Origin: Rhodanobacter sp. C01
Lineage (GTDB): Bacteria > Pseudomonadota > Gammaproteobacteria > Xanthomonadales > Rhodanobacteraceae
NCBI RefSeq assembly: GCF_002001045.1
Contig: NZ_MUNR01000004.1
Span: forward strand, 62,001-126,000
DNA: 64,000 nt
Reading direction: 5' to 3'
Shown here: one piece after another, positions 1-8,078 of the stretch
Layout: each line of letters starts with the position of its first letter
Numbering within the stretch: the first letter of the stretch is position 1
Program-made: the position numbers and the translations under genes
Notes under the pieces: generated by a model
What the model was told of the DNA's origin: nothing
The model's input: the letters and a program-made list of their open reading frames with translations, nothing else
Databases searched by the model: none

Positions 1-829
1 AATTCGGATATTCCGACGTGAAGAAAACAAGCGGAATGTCCATTCGCTCTGGATGAACATCACCGGCTTTCTTCACGAGCCCCGGGAAATAACGCATGCT
101 GCCGTCCATCTCTGCCAAGGCGCGGATGCGGGAGTCCCGTGCCGCGGCAAACAGGCTCGATATGCCTCCCCAGCTCCAGCTCACCACGGCGACCCTGGTC
201 GAATCCGCATCGGCAAGCGTTCTGGCAAACGCAATGAGGAAAGAGATGTCGCCAGCCTGCGCATTGATCCCGTCAAGGTCGTCCGTCATGTCACGCGTCG
301 ACACGCCCATCGACGGACTCGCAAGAACGACGTAACCGTGACTGGCCAAGTACTCGCACAGATCGGCGTTCTCCCAGGAGACAGAAGAATCGCTGGGTGC
401 ATAAATCAGAACCGGATAATGACCTTCTGATGCTTTCGCTTCCCGTACCGCCAACAGTTGGATAGCGAAGGATGTCTTCAACAATGAACGCCACCGGTTG
501 TCTTTTTCAGCTGGAGCGTTGAACTGGATCTCGGTGTCGGCCAGCCGGACATAATCCCCAACAGTCATGGGTTTGGCTTGGCTTTTCAGCGCCGGATACC
601 AGATCAGGGTTTGCAGCGGACGGGCGCCATCCCTGATCGATGGCTTTCCAGGGCTCTTGGGTGTCGAAGGGAAGCTTCGGGAGTGATCGTACTGATTCAC
701 CACCTTCAGCCCCACCGGATACGGTCCCGGCTTTTCCAGGAACCGGAATGAAGACGTCTGGGCCACCGCGGACGTGGAACTGAAGCATGCGAATAACGCA
801 AGCAAGGCGACCAGGATTCTGGAATGCAC
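1..829 (-). CDS. Exported alpha/beta hydrolase (dienelactone-hydrolase-like), 3' end outside window
   Basis: The visible 276 residues begin with a GTG codon preceded by AAGGAAAG at good spacing. An N-terminal signal peptide (MHSRILVALLALFACF..., likely cut after SAVA) indicates export. Near residue 200 a nucleophile elbow reads SWSWGG, a GxSxG-like serine hydrolase motif in which the first glycine is replaced. The preceding strand-turn region (YPVLIYAPS, then ASHGYVVLASPS) is typical of dienelactone hydrolase and acetylxylan-esterase-like proteins. The Asp and His of the triad would lie beyond the window edge. It follows a small membrane-protein gene by 85 bp on the same strand and could share its ECF promoter. 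The substrate is unknown. Confidence 0.8.
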   Translation of the reverse strand, partial: MHSRILVALLALFACFSSTSAVAQTSSFRFLEKPGPYPVGLKVVNQYDHSRSFPSTPKSPGKPSIRDGARPLQTLIWYPALKSQAKPMTVGDYVRLADTEIQFNAPAEKDNRWRSLLKTSFAIQLLAVREAKASEGHYPVLIYAPSDSSVSWENADLCEYLASHGYVVLASPSMGVSTRDMTDDLDGINAQAGDISFLIAFARTLADADSTRVAVVSWSWGGISSLFAAARDSRIRALAEMDGSMRYFPGLVKKAGDVHPERMDIPLVFFTSEYPN

Positions 830-914
830 GCAACTTTCCTTCCGGCGAAGCGCAGGGGATTTCTGCCGAGGATGGCGAGTCCGACGCGCCGTGCATCGGC
901 ACGTCGGACGCAAC

Positions 915-1241
915 TCAGCTGAGCCGACGCGAGATCGCGAAGAATGCCAGGTTGCCCAGGCCGGTGGCACCGGCCAGCACGGCGACCAGGCCGGGAGTGA
1001 CTTCCTGCCAGTTGAACCACTGGATCAGACCGAAGCCGACCGCGACCGACACCAGCACGATGCCCCAGCGCAGCGAGGAGTTGCGCCGACGCAGTGCCTC
1101 GTCGCGCAGGATCGAATTGACCAGTTCCTCGGAACCGCCGGCGTTGACCATGTGCCGGCGCACCATGGCGTCGACGCAGACCTTGATCGAGTAGGCAATG
1201 CAGATGAACAGGCTGATCGGGATGAAGTCGCCGAAATTCAT
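915..1241 (-). CDS. Small membrane protein, likely target of the adjacent ECF sigma factor
   Basis: A 108-residue protein with an AAGGAG ribosome-binding site 7 nt before the ATG. A longer reading frame exists upstream but its N-terminus has no homology-like character. Three hydrophobic segments are visible: around residues 7-25 (IPISLFICIAY), 60-78 (GIVLVSVAVGFGLI) and 84-104 (LVAVLAGATGLGNLAFF). They are separated by a charged stretch containing RRHMV and LRRRNSSLR. I do not recognise a family with certainty; small membrane proteins of this type often sit beside ECF sigma factors in Xanthomonadales. It is transcribed divergently from the sigma gene and carries an upstream copy of the same promoter motif, so co-regulation is likely. 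Confidence 0.75.
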   Translation of the reverse strand: MNFGDFIPISLFICIAYSIKVCVDAMVRRHMVNAGGSEELVNSILRDEALRRRNSSLRWGIVLVSVAVGFGLIQWFNWQEVTPGLVAVLAGATGLGNLAFFAISRRLS

Positions 1242-1289
1242 GGGGTTCTCCTTGGGTTGATGGCTGAATGACTGGCTGTCGGGAGCATA

Positions 1290-1316
1290 GATACGGCCAC
1301 CCTCGCGACGGTTGCA
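1290..1316 (-). promoter_or_regulatory. Putative ECF promoter for the 1241-915 membrane-protein gene
   Basis: On the minus strand the sequence reads TGCAACC (1316-1310), 14 nt, then CGTATC (1295-1290). This is exactly the same pair of boxes and the same spacing as on the plus strand at 1327-1353. The -35-like AACC and -10-like CGT resemble ECF promoters generally. Predicted transcription start is near 1283, leaving a leader of about 40 nt with a good ribosome-binding site. Confidence 0.7.
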
Positions 1317-1326
1317 GCCATCCGCT

Positions 1327-1353
1327 TGCAACCATTGTGGCAATGCGCGTATC
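1327..1353 (+). promoter_or_regulatory. Putative autoregulatory ECF promoter of the sigma factor gene
   Basis: TGCAACC (1327-1333), 14 nt, CGTATC (1348-1353), the mirror image of the promoter at 1316-1290. Together the two form GATACG-N14-GGTTGCA-N10-TGCAACC-N14-CGTATC. The predicted start of transcription is about 1359-1362, one to four bases before the ATG at 1363, so the sigma mRNA would be leaderless or nearly so. That fits the absence of a ribosome-binding site there. Confidence 0.7.
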
Positions 1354-1362
1354 CCTTGCGGC

Positions 1363-1944
1363 ATGGAAGACATCCGCAGCAGCCCGGACCGCGAACTGGT
1401 CGACGCCGTGCTGGCCAACCGGCCGGGCGCGTTCGAGCGCCTGGTCCGCGAGTATCAGGGCCTGTGCTGGCACATCATCCATCGCATGGTGCGCCACCCC
1501 GAGGACGCACGGGAGCTGTGCCAGGACACCTTTCTGCGCGTGCACCAGTGCCTGCACCAGTATCGCTACGAGAGCGCGCTGAAATCGTGGATCGGGCGCG
1601 TGGCATACACGATCGCGCTGCGCCACCTGCAGCACAAGCGCATCCCGCTGCTGGAAAACACCGGTGACGGCGACGACCATGCGCTGGTGGAAAACATCGG
1701 CGACGGCTTCGACCTCGAAGCCGCCTGTGCCGACGCGGAAACGACGCAGCACCTGCATGCCGCCATCGAGGCGCTACCGCCCTTGCAGCGGACCGTGCTG
1801 ACCCTGTATTACCTTGAAGAAATCACGATACCCGAAATTGCCCGGATCACCGGGCTGGCCAGCGGCACCATCAAGAGCCACTTGTTCCGGTCACGACTGC
1901 GCCTGCGCGGCGAACTCGAAGCCCGGACCGGAGTTGCAGCATGA
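1363..1944 (+). CDS. ECF-family RNA polymerase sigma factor (RpoE-like)
   Basis: A 193-residue sigma-70 family protein with region 2 at about residues 24-90 (FERLVREYQ..., ELCQDTFLRVH for core binding and -10 recognition) and region 4 at about 135-182 (LPPLQRTVLTLYYLEE, then the helix-turn-helix IPEIARITGLASGTIKSHLFRSR). The start chosen is the ATG at 1363, because region 2 begins soon after and the upstream in-frame extension crosses the putative promoter. No Shine-Dalgarno sequence is present, consistent with leaderless translation. It overlaps the next gene by 4 bp (ATGA), the usual sigma/anti-sigma arrangement. Likely autoregulated from the TGCAACC-N14-CGTATC promoter. The inducing signal is unknown. 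Confidence 0.93.
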   Translation: MEDIRSSPDRELVDAVLANRPGAFERLVREYQGLCWHIIHRMVRHPEDARELCQDTFLRVHQCLHQYRYESALKSWIGRVAYTIALRHLQHKRIPLLENTGDGDDHALVENIGDGFDLEAACADAETTQHLHAAIEALPPLQRTVLTLYYLEEITIPEIARITGLASGTIKSHLFRSRLRLRGELEARTGVAA

Positions 1945-2417
1945 ACCACGACATCGACGACACCATCCCGTCCTTCGACGACCCAGCCCACGAACGCGAA
2001 TGGCTGTCACAGGAACGCGCCATGCGGCGCGAGCGTCTGCACCTCGACCCCGCAGGCGATGATGCCAAGGCCTTGCGCTACCGGATGCTGGCACGCGCAT
2101 TGCGGCAACCGCCGCAGGAGTCCTTGCCGCCCGATTTCGCCCGGCACGTGGCCAGCTTGGCCGGTGCAGGCATGACGGCCAAACCGACATCCGGCACCCG
2201 CTTCGAACTTGCCCTGACGATCTCCCTCGTCATCGTCTTCGCGCTCGCCGGCTGCTGGGCGACGGTGATCTACGGTAGCGCGTGGTTGCCCTCGATCAGC
2301 GCGACACTACCCGCGCCCGATCCATCGGCCATCCGATGGCTGCTGGCCTTCGCCGGCTGCATCGGCATGTCATGGCTGCTGGGCTCGTGGCAGCAGCACA
2401 GGCATGGGCGCGACTGA
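1941..2417 (+). CDS. Probable membrane anti-sigma factor
   Basis: A 158-residue protein translationally coupled to the sigma gene (ATGA overlap). The first 90 residues are soluble and highly charged (HEREWLSQERAMRRERLHLD...) and could bind the sigma factor. Two hydrophobic segments follow, at about 91-113 (LTISLVIVFALAGCWATVIYG) and 130-150 (RWLLAFAGCIGMSWLLG). No zinc-binding HxxxCxxC motif of the ZAS type is present. The function is inferred from position, topology and size rather than from a recognised domain. A periplasmic loop of only about 16 residues lies between the two helices, so signal sensing may occur within the membrane or through a partner protein. Confidence 0.7.
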   Translation: MNHDIDDTIPSFDDPAHEREWLSQERAMRRERLHLDPAGDDAKALRYRMLARALRQPPQESLPPDFARHVASLAGAGMTAKPTSGTRFELALTISLVIVFALAGCWATVIYGSAWLPSISATLPAPDPSAIRWLLAFAGCIGMSWLLGSWQQHRHGRD

Positions 2418-2450
2418 CACCGGAGATATGCACCGGCCGATCACTGCCGA

Positions 2451-3251
2451 TCAAATATCCAGCACCGCATCCAGTCCACGATGCAGGCCGATGAGACCGG
2501 ATACCTTGCGGATCGCCAGCAACGCGCCACCGACGTAAGGCTTCGCACTGCTGCCGGCGTTGTGGCGCAGGCTCAATGTCTGATCCGGCATGCCGAAGAT
2601 CGTCTCGACCCCGATCACGAAACCCGGCAGGCGCAGCGCATGCACCTGGCTACCGGCCAGCGTGCCGCCGCGTGTTTCGCGCATGCCAATGGTCTGTTCC
2701 AGCGGCACCTCCAGTGTCGGCTGCCGCACCTTGCCCAACCGTCCGGCCAGCTCACGCACGGTGCCGCTGGGCGCATCCGGCTTGCCGGCTGAGGCATAGT
2801 CGATGATCTCCCATTGCGGAATCAGCTTCGCCGCCATCTCGGCAAACTTGATCAGCAGCACTGCAGTGAGCGCAAAGTTGCCGCAGGCCAGCACGCCACG
2901 CTGGCGCTCGCGCGCCAGCGCATCGATCTGCGCGTAATCCTCGTCGGTGAGCCCCGACGTGCCGACCACCACATGCACGCCGTGTTCCAGTGCGGCAAGG
3001 ATGTTCGCCTTCGCGTTGTCGGGCTTGGTGTATTCGACGAAGACATCGCAGGGCTGCGCCAGCGCTTCGGCGGCGCTGGCAAAGATCGGCGCCGCCAGTC
3101 GCGGCTCACCCAGCACCTCGCCGAGTTTCTGCCCAGCGTGCTTGCGCGCCACCGCGGCGACCAGTACGAGATCCTCGGCGGCGGCGATGCCGCGCGTCAG
3201 TTCGGAACCGGCCCATCCAGTGGCGCCGGCAATACATACTTTCAATGACAT
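2451..3251 (-). CDS. DapB-like dihydrodipicolinate reductase family protein lacking the catalytic HH
   Basis: A 266-residue protein, the usual DapB length. The N-terminal Rossmann domain carries GATGWAG at residues 9-15, followed by the cofactor-loop equivalent GTSG at 97-100. The C-terminal domain keeps the substrate-binding signature KPDAPSGT (157-164). In canonical 4-hydroxy-tetrahydrodipicolinate reductase this is preceded by HHxxK, whereas here the sequence is DYASAGK, so the proton-donating histidine is absent. The start ATG follows AAGAGGTCACC; the longer frame starting at 3362 overlaps the divergent gene's promoter region. It may be a divergent lysine-pathway enzyme or a reductase for another imine substrate. 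A second, canonical DapB elsewhere in the genome would favour the latter. Confidence 0.8.
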   Translation of the reverse strand: MSLKVCIAGATGWAGSELTRGIAAAEDLVLVAAVARKHAGQKLGEVLGEPRLAAPIFASAAEALAQPCDVFVEYTKPDNAKANILAALEHGVHVVVGTSGLTDEDYAQIDALARERQRGVLACGNFALTAVLLIKFAEMAAKLIPQWEIIDYASAGKPDAPSGTVRELAGRLGKVRQPTLEVPLEQTIGMRETRGGTLAGSQVHALRLPGFVIGVETIFGMPDQTLSLRHNAGSSAKPYVGGALLAIRKVSGLIGLHRGLDAVLDI

Positions 3252-3339
3252 GGTGACCTCTTGGTTCTTCATGGCGTTATCACGGCAGAGTAATCTGGCG
3301 GCGAAGAATTGTCCTGCCGGACAAACCAGCGGATCGAGC

Positions 3340-3933
3340 ATGACCGTCAAGAACCAGCCCATGTCGATTGCGGTCCTGCTCGGCTCGGTACGTCATGCAC
3401 GAATGGGCATACGCGCCGCGAAACTGGTCATGCAGGCGCTAGCGGCACGCGGCCATGAGGCTGTCCTGGTCGATCCGATGGAAGTGCAGCTGCCGCTGCT
3501 CGACCGCATGTACAAGGAATATGCACCGGGTACGGCGCCCGAAATGCTGGAGAACCTGGCCATGCTGTATCGCCGCGTCGACGGTTTCCTGATCGTCAGC
3601 GGCGAATACAACCACGGCATCCCGCCAGCGATGAAAAACCTGCTCGATCATTTCCTCGAAGAGTATTTCTGGCGACCGTCCGGCATCGTCTGCTATTCCG
3701 CCGGCCAGTTCGGTGGCGTGCGCGCGGCCGTCGCCTTGCGTGCCACGCTGGCCGAACTGGGCATGCCGAGCGTCCCCAGCGAGTGCACGATTCCGCGCAT
3801 CGCTTCATCGCTCGACGAAGAAGGCCATGCACAGAACGAACATGTCACGCACACGCTCGATCGCTTCCTCGACGAATTCCTCTGGTATGCCCGCGCCTTG
3901 AAACGCGAGCGGCTGGACGGTACGCCGTATTGA
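3340..3933 (+). CDS. NADPH-dependent FMN reductase family protein
   Basis: A 197-residue flavodoxin-fold protein. GSVRHARMG (15-23) forms the phosphate-binding loop for [16 protein letters not shown] (88-100) matches the SPEYNxSIPxxLKN signature of NADPH:FMN/quinone reductases such as ArsH, ChrR and EmrA types. AGQFGG (121-126) is the third flavin-contacting loop. It is transcribed divergently from the DapB-like gene. The start at 3340 has only a weak GGA upstream; an ATG at 3361 (seven codons later) is an equally plausible start. A cytosolic flavin, quinone or azo-reductase role is likely; the physiological substrate is not predictable. Confidence 0.9.
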   Translation: MTVKNQPMSIAVLLGSVRHARMGIRAAKLVMQALAARGHEAVLVDPMEVQLPLLDRMYKEYAPGTAPEMLENLAMLYRRVDGFLIVSGEYNHGIPPAMKNLLDHFLEEYFWRPSGIVCYSAGQFGGVRAAVALRATLAELGMPSVPSECTIPRIASSLDEEGHAQNEHVTHTLDRFLDEFLWYARALKRERLDGTPY

Positions 3934-4217
3934 ACGCTCAGACACAACCCCTGGAAGCGAACGGCAGCTGGTGTCTGTACCTGATCGAATGCCGCAACGG
4001 CAGCTACTACGCCGGCATCAGCAACCGCCTCGATGCACGCTATGCCGCCCATGTGGCCGGCCGCGGCGCGCGCTATACCCGCGCCAACCCGCCGCTGCGG
4101 TTGCTGGGATTTCGCAGCTATCCGGATCGCGCCAGCGCTTCGCGTGCGGAATGGCAGATCAAGCAGCTGCCGCGGGAGCGGAAGCTGGCGTTTCTATTTG
4201 TCGATTCGTCGGAATAG
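3930..4217 (+). CDS. GIY-YIG domain protein (UPF0213-like)
   Basis: A 95-residue single-domain protein. [19 protein letters not shown] (14-32) holds the GIY-YIG equivalents (LYL and YAG), followed by R at about position 36 (LDARYAAH) and a conserved tail with [17 protein letters not shown]. This is the architecture of the small UPF0213/YhbQ proteins, homologous to SLX1 and UvrC nuclease domains. The likely start is a TTG at 3930 overlapping the TGA of the FMN reductase gene (TTGA), suggesting translational coupling; the nearest in-frame ATG is 147 bp upstream inside the neighbour. DNA repair or structure-specific nicking is possible; no function is established for this group. Confidence 0.85.
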   Translation: MNAQTQPLEANGSWCLYLIECRNGSYYAGISNRLDARYAAHVAGRGARYTRANPPLRLLGFRSYPDRASASRAEWQIKQLPRERKLAFLFVDSSE

Positions 4218-4281
4218 TTGTCGATACCAGCATTGAGCGTTTGATCAAAACGTAGCCATGTATGGTCCGAATAAGTCTTTG

Positions 4282-4413
4282 CGTCATCCCAGCAAAAGCT
4301 GGAGGTGCTTTTCAACGGTGAATACCGATCATCCACTGTCGTTGCAAGGTGCTGCAGGCACTGGATTCCAGCTTGACCAGTTCGCTGTTGAAAAGCTCCT
4401 CGCTGGAATGACG
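4282..4413. repeat. 132-bp imperfect inverted repeat (REP/MITE-like)
   Basis: The ends read CGTCATCCCAGC (4282-4293) and GCTGGAATGACG (4402-4413), which are inverted copies with one mismatch. A second inverted pair lies inside: GCTTTTCAAC (4307-4316) and GTTGAAAAGC (4387-4396). The left arm has an extra small hairpin, CCAGC-aaaa-GCTGG (4289-4302). It resembles the GTCATTCCCGC-type palindromic intergenic repeats common in Xanthomonadales. It lies between the convergent GIY-YIG and ggt genes and may also terminate transcription. Confidence 0.75.
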
Positions 4414-4456
4414 AATTGTTCAGGCCACACCGAGCGAGCACTTTGCACCCGTCACC

Positions 4457-6238
4457 TCAATACCCGATCACTTCGCCATCCTTGCGCATCTCGGTGGCGC
4501 CCCAGTACACGTGCTGCTTGGCGTCGAACATGATCGCCTCGTAGCCGCCGAAATTGCCGGTACCCGGCACGACCTTGTAGCCTCGCTTGACCAGTTCGGC
4601 CTTCACCCCAGGGTCGAAGCCCGACTCCATCTCCACCGTGCCGATGCCCTGCGAGGCTTCGCCGGTGGGTTCGGCGTTGCCGTAGTGGCGCCAACGCGCG
4701 GCATCGCCGGCGTCCTGCACGTTCATGCCGTAATCGATCATGTTGGTCAGCACTTGGATGTGACCCTGCGGCTGCATGTCGCCGCCCATCAGGCCGAACG
4801 ACATGTACGGCGCGCCATCCTTCATCACGAAGCCCGGGATAATGGTGTGGAACGGCCGCTTGCCGGCAGCGTAGACATTCGCCGCGCCAGGCTTGAGCGA
4901 ATACAGCTCGCCGCGATCCTGGAACATGAAGCCGAGCCCGTCGGCGACCAGGCCCGAACCCATGCCGCGGTAGTTGGACTGGATGATCGAGACCATCATG
5001 CCGTCCTTGTCGGCGGTGGTGAAGTACGTGGTATCGCCGTTGAACAGCTTCGGATCGCCGGGACCGATGTCCGCGTTGGCGTGGTCGAGATGAATCAGCT
5101 TCCGCCGCTGGTCGGCGTAGCCCTCGGACAGCAGGCCCTTCATCGGCACATCGACGAAACGCGGATCGGCGTAGTACTTGGCCAGATCCTCATAGGCGAG
5201 GCGCTTGGCTTCCAGCATCGCGGTCAGCGCGTCGGCGCTGCCCACGCCCATTTTCTTCAGGTCGAAGCCCTTGAGCAGCTGCAGCATTTCCAGCGCGGCG
5301 AAGCCCTGTCCGTTCGGCGGCAGTTCGTAGACGTCGTAACCGTGGTAGTTCACCGACTGCGGCGTCACCCACTCGCCGTGATAACCGGCAAAGTCCTCGT
5401 AGCGCAGGTCGCCGCCGATGCGCTTGAAGTAGGCATCCATGGTGTGCGCGATCGCGCCCTTGTAGAACGCATCGCGGCCGCCCTGCGCGATCAGCGTCAG
5501 CGTGCGGGCCAGATCGGGATTGCGGAACACCTCGCCTTCGGCCGGCGCGTGACCGTCGATCAAATAGGTGTGGCGCGCATTGGCACTTTCCTCGATCAGC
5601 CCGTGCATCCGCTCGAACGCGGCCATGTTGCCCTTCCAGTACTGGGCAACCAGCTGGGTGACCGGGAAACCGTTCTGGGCATAGCCGATCGCCGGCGCCA
5701 GATCGTCGGCCAATGAGAGCTTGCCGAACTTGTCGTGCAGCGCGCCCCAGGTATCGACCGTGCCAGGCACGGTGATCGGCAGCGAGCCGACGGCGGGAAT
5801 GTGATCCTTCACCGGCAGGCCGGCCTTGAGATACGCGGCCTTGACCTCGGCCTGCATCTTCGCCAGATCGCGGCCCTTTGCCGACGGGCCGGAGCCGTTG
5901 TAGCCGTAGAGTTTGTGCGTCTTCGGATCCCACACGATCACGAAGCAGTCGCCGCCAATGCCGTTCAACACCGGCTCCATCAGGCCGAGCGCCGCGTTCG
6001 CCGCGATCGCGGCATCCACCGCACTGCCGCCCTTCTTGAGGATGTCGATCGCGATCTGCGAGGCCAGCGGCTGCTCGGTCGCTGCCATGCCATGCTGGGC
6101 CAGCACCGGCGAACGGGAGGCCCAGGGATGGCCGGAGTAGCGATCACCCCGGCCGACATCGGCACTGACATTCGTCGCGGCCGTCAGCCCCACCAACAAG
6201 GCGACGGCAGCGCCGATCCGGATCTGCGAGTGACTCAT
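4457..6238 (-). CDS. ggt: Gamma-glutamyltransferase (periplasmic)
   Basis: A 593-residue Ntn-hydrolase that cleaves gamma-glutamyl bonds of glutathione and transfers or hydrolyses the glutamyl group. A signal peptide (VALLVGLTAATNVSA) precedes the mature chain, so it acts in the periplasm. Conserved blocks include KGGSAVDAAIAANAALG, PVLNGIGGDCF and VPGTVDTWG. The autoprocessing site has the catalytic threonine in GDTTYFT, near residue 404. The C-terminal block GLMGGDMQPQGHIQVL is also present. Processing would give large and small subunits of normal size. The ATG at 6238 is preferred over a GTG at 6241 because the GAAGGAG site lies 5 nt upstream. It lies 52 bp after lpdA on the same strand, so some co-transcription is possible. 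Confidence 0.96.
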   Translation of the reverse strand: MSHSQIRIGAAVALLVGLTAATNVSADVGRGDRYSGHPWASRSPVLAQHGMAATEQPLASQIAIDILKKGGSAVDAAIAANAALGLMEPVLNGIGGDCFVIVWDPKTHKLYGYNGSGPSAKGRDLAKMQAEVKAAYLKAGLPVKDHIPAVGSLPITVPGTVDTWGALHDKFGKLSLADDLAPAIGYAQNGFPVTQLVAQYWKGNMAAFERMHGLIEESANARHTYLIDGHAPAEGEVFRNPDLARTLTLIAQGGRDAFYKGAIAHTMDAYFKRIGGDLRYEDFAGYHGEWVTPQSVNYHGYDVYELPPNGQGFAALEMLQLLKGFDLKKMGVGSADALTAMLEAKRLAYEDLAKYYADPRFVDVPMKGLLSEGYADQRRKLIHLDHANADIGPGDPKLFNGDTTYFTTADKDGMMVSIIQSNYRGMGSGLVADGLGFMFQDRGELYSLKPGAANVYAAGKRPFHTIIPGFVMKDGAPYMSFGLMGGDMQPQGHIQVLTNMIDYGMNVQDAGDAARWRHYGNAEPTGEASQGIGTVEMESGFDPGVKAELVKRGYKVVPGTGNFGGYEAIMFDAKQHVYWGATEMRKDGEVIGY

Positions 6239-6289
6239 CACGACTCCTTCGGGGCGACCCGAGTTTTTGTTTTATCGCGGCGGCGCGAC

Positions 6290-8065
6290 TTACTTCTTCT
6301 TCGGCAGGTACAGGTCGGTGATCGTGCCTTCGTACACCTCGGCCGCCATGCCGATCGACTCGCTCAGCGTGGGATGCGGGTGGATGGTCAGGCCGATATC
6401 AGCGGCCTCGCTGCCCATCTCGATCGCCAACGCGACTTCGGAGATCAGCTCGCCGGCATGCACGCCGACGATGCCGCCGCCGACGATGCGATGGGTCGCT
6501 TCGTCGAAGATCAGCTTGGTGAAGCCCTCGGTGCGGTCGATGCCGATCGCGCGGCCGCTGGCCGCCCACGGGAACTTGCCCACGCCGATCTTCAGGCCCT
6601 TTTCCTTCGCCTCGCGTTCGGTCAGGCCGACCCAGGCGATTTCCGGATCGGTATAGGCCACCGACGGAATCACCCGTGCATCGAAGTAGCTCTTCTGCCC
6701 GGCGACGACCTCCGCGGCGACCTTCGCCTCGTGCGTGGCCTTGTGCGCCAGCATCGGCTGGCCGACCAAGTCGCCGATCGCGAAGATGTGCGGCACATTG
6801 GTGCGCATCTGGCTATCGACGTTGATGAAACCGCGATCGGTCACCGCAACACCGGCCTTGTCGGCGCCGATCTTGCCACCGTTCGGCGAGCGGCCCACCG
6901 ACACCAGCACGCGATCGAACAAGGTGGTTTCGGGGATGCTATCGCCTTCGTAGCTGACTTCGATGCCCTTCTTGGTCGCCTTCGCCTCGACCACCTTGGT
7001 CTTCAGATGCACGCCCTTGAGCTTGCCGCCGATGCGCTTGGCCAGCGGCTTGATCAGGTCGGCATCGGCACCTGGGATGAGCTGATCCATGAACTCGACC
7101 ACGGTCACTTCGCTGCCGAGCGCGGAATACACCGTCGCCATTTCCAGGCCGATGATGCCGCCGCCGACAACGAGTAGCTTGTTCGGTACGTCCTTCAGCT
7201 CCAGCGCGCCGGTGGAGTCGACGATGCGATCGTCGTCCCACGGGAACGAGGGCAGCTTCACCGACTGCGAACCGGCGGCGATGATTGCGTTCTCGAAGCG
7301 GACCAGCTTCACGCCGTCCTTGGTCTGGACTTCCATTTCGTTCGGCGAGACGAAGCTGCCGTTGCCTTCGAGCGTACGCACCTTGCGCTGCTTCGCCATC
7401 GAAGTCAGGCCGCCGGTGAGCTGACCGACCACCTTGCTCTTGAAGCCACGCAGCTTATCGATGTCGATCTTCGGCGTACCAAAGCTGACGCCGTGCGAGG
7501 CCATCGCCGCGGCCTCATCAATCACCGCGGCCGCGTGCAGCAGCGCCTTGGACGGAATGCAGCCCACGTTGAGGCAGACGCCGCCAAGCGTGGCATAACG
7601 CTCCACCAGCACGGTGTCGACGTCGAGATCCGCGGCGCGGAATGCGGCGGTATAGCCACCGGGACCGGAGCCGAGTACGACCAGCTTGCATTCGATGTCG
7701 GCCTTGCGGCCGGAGGCGCTCGCCGCCGATGGCGCCGGCGCAGCCTTGGCCGGAGCGGGGGCAGGTGCAGCCGCCTTGAGGGCTTCGGTCGGCGCGGCCT
7801 CAGCCTTGGGCGCAGCGACATCGCCGGCAACCTCGAGTACAGCAATCACCGCGCCTTCAGACAGCTCGTCGCCCACCTTCACTTTCAGTTCCTTGATCAC
7901 GCCGGCGGCGCTGGAAGGAATCTCCATCGTGGCCTTGTCCGACTCCAGCGTGATCAGGCTCTGATCCTTGGTCACACTGTCGCCGGCCTTCACCAGCACT
8001 TCGATCACCGGCACATCGTGATTGCCGCCGATGTCGGGAACCTTCACTTCAATCGTGTTCGCCAT
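6290..8065 (-). CDS. lpdA: Dihydrolipoyl dehydrogenase (E3) with N-terminal lipoyl domain
   Basis: The flavoprotein E3 component of pyruvate dehydrogenase, re-oxidising dihydrolipoamide with NAD+. About 591 residues: an N-terminal biotinyl/lipoyl domain (1-80; lipoyl-lysine in ESDKATME, about residue 44), an Ala-Pro-rich swinging linker (about 84-118), then the FAD domain (VVLGSGPGGYTAA), the redox disulphide GGVCLNVGCIPSK (about C164 and C169), the NAD-binding GGGIIGLE, and the C-terminal HPHPTLSE holding the active-site His-Glu pair. The lipoyl-bearing E3 architecture is known in Neisseria, Xanthomonas and relatives. AGGAG lies 7 nt before the second of two ATG codons, which is chosen here. 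It follows aceF by 13 bp and is clearly in one operon with it. Confidence 0.97.
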   Translation of the reverse strand: MANTIEVKVPDIGGNHDVPVIEVLVKAGDSVTKDQSLITLESDKATMEIPSSAAGVIKELKVKVGDELSEGAVIAVLEVAGDVAAPKAEAAPTEALKAAAPAPAPAKAAPAPSAASASGRKADIECKLVVLGSGPGGYTAAFRAADLDVDTVLVERYATLGGVCLNVGCIPSKALLHAAAVIDEAAAMASHGVSFGTPKIDIDKLRGFKSKVVGQLTGGLTSMAKQRKVRTLEGNGSFVSPNEMEVQTKDGVKLVRFENAIIAAGSQSVKLPSFPWDDDRIVDSTGALELKDVPNKLLVVGGGIIGLEMATVYSALGSEVTVVEFMDQLIPGADADLIKPLAKRIGGKLKGVHLKTKVVEAKATKKGIEVSYEGDSIPETTLFDRVLVSVGRSPNGGKIGADKAGVAVTDRGFINVDSQMRTNVPHIFAIGDLVGQPMLAHKATHEAKVAAEVVAGQKSYFDARVIPSVAYTDPEIAWVGLTEREAKEKGLKIGVGKFPWAASGRAIGIDRTEGFTKLIFDEATHRIVGGGIVGVHAGELISEVALAIEMGSEAADIGLTIHPHPTLSESIGMAAEVYEGTITDLYLPKKK

Positions 8066-8078
8066 CATCCGTCTCCTG

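Noticed and set aside
4457..7177. Plus-strand frames opposite ggt and lpdA
   Set aside because: Both are antisense shadows of well-identified enzymes and are interrupted at the gene boundaries.
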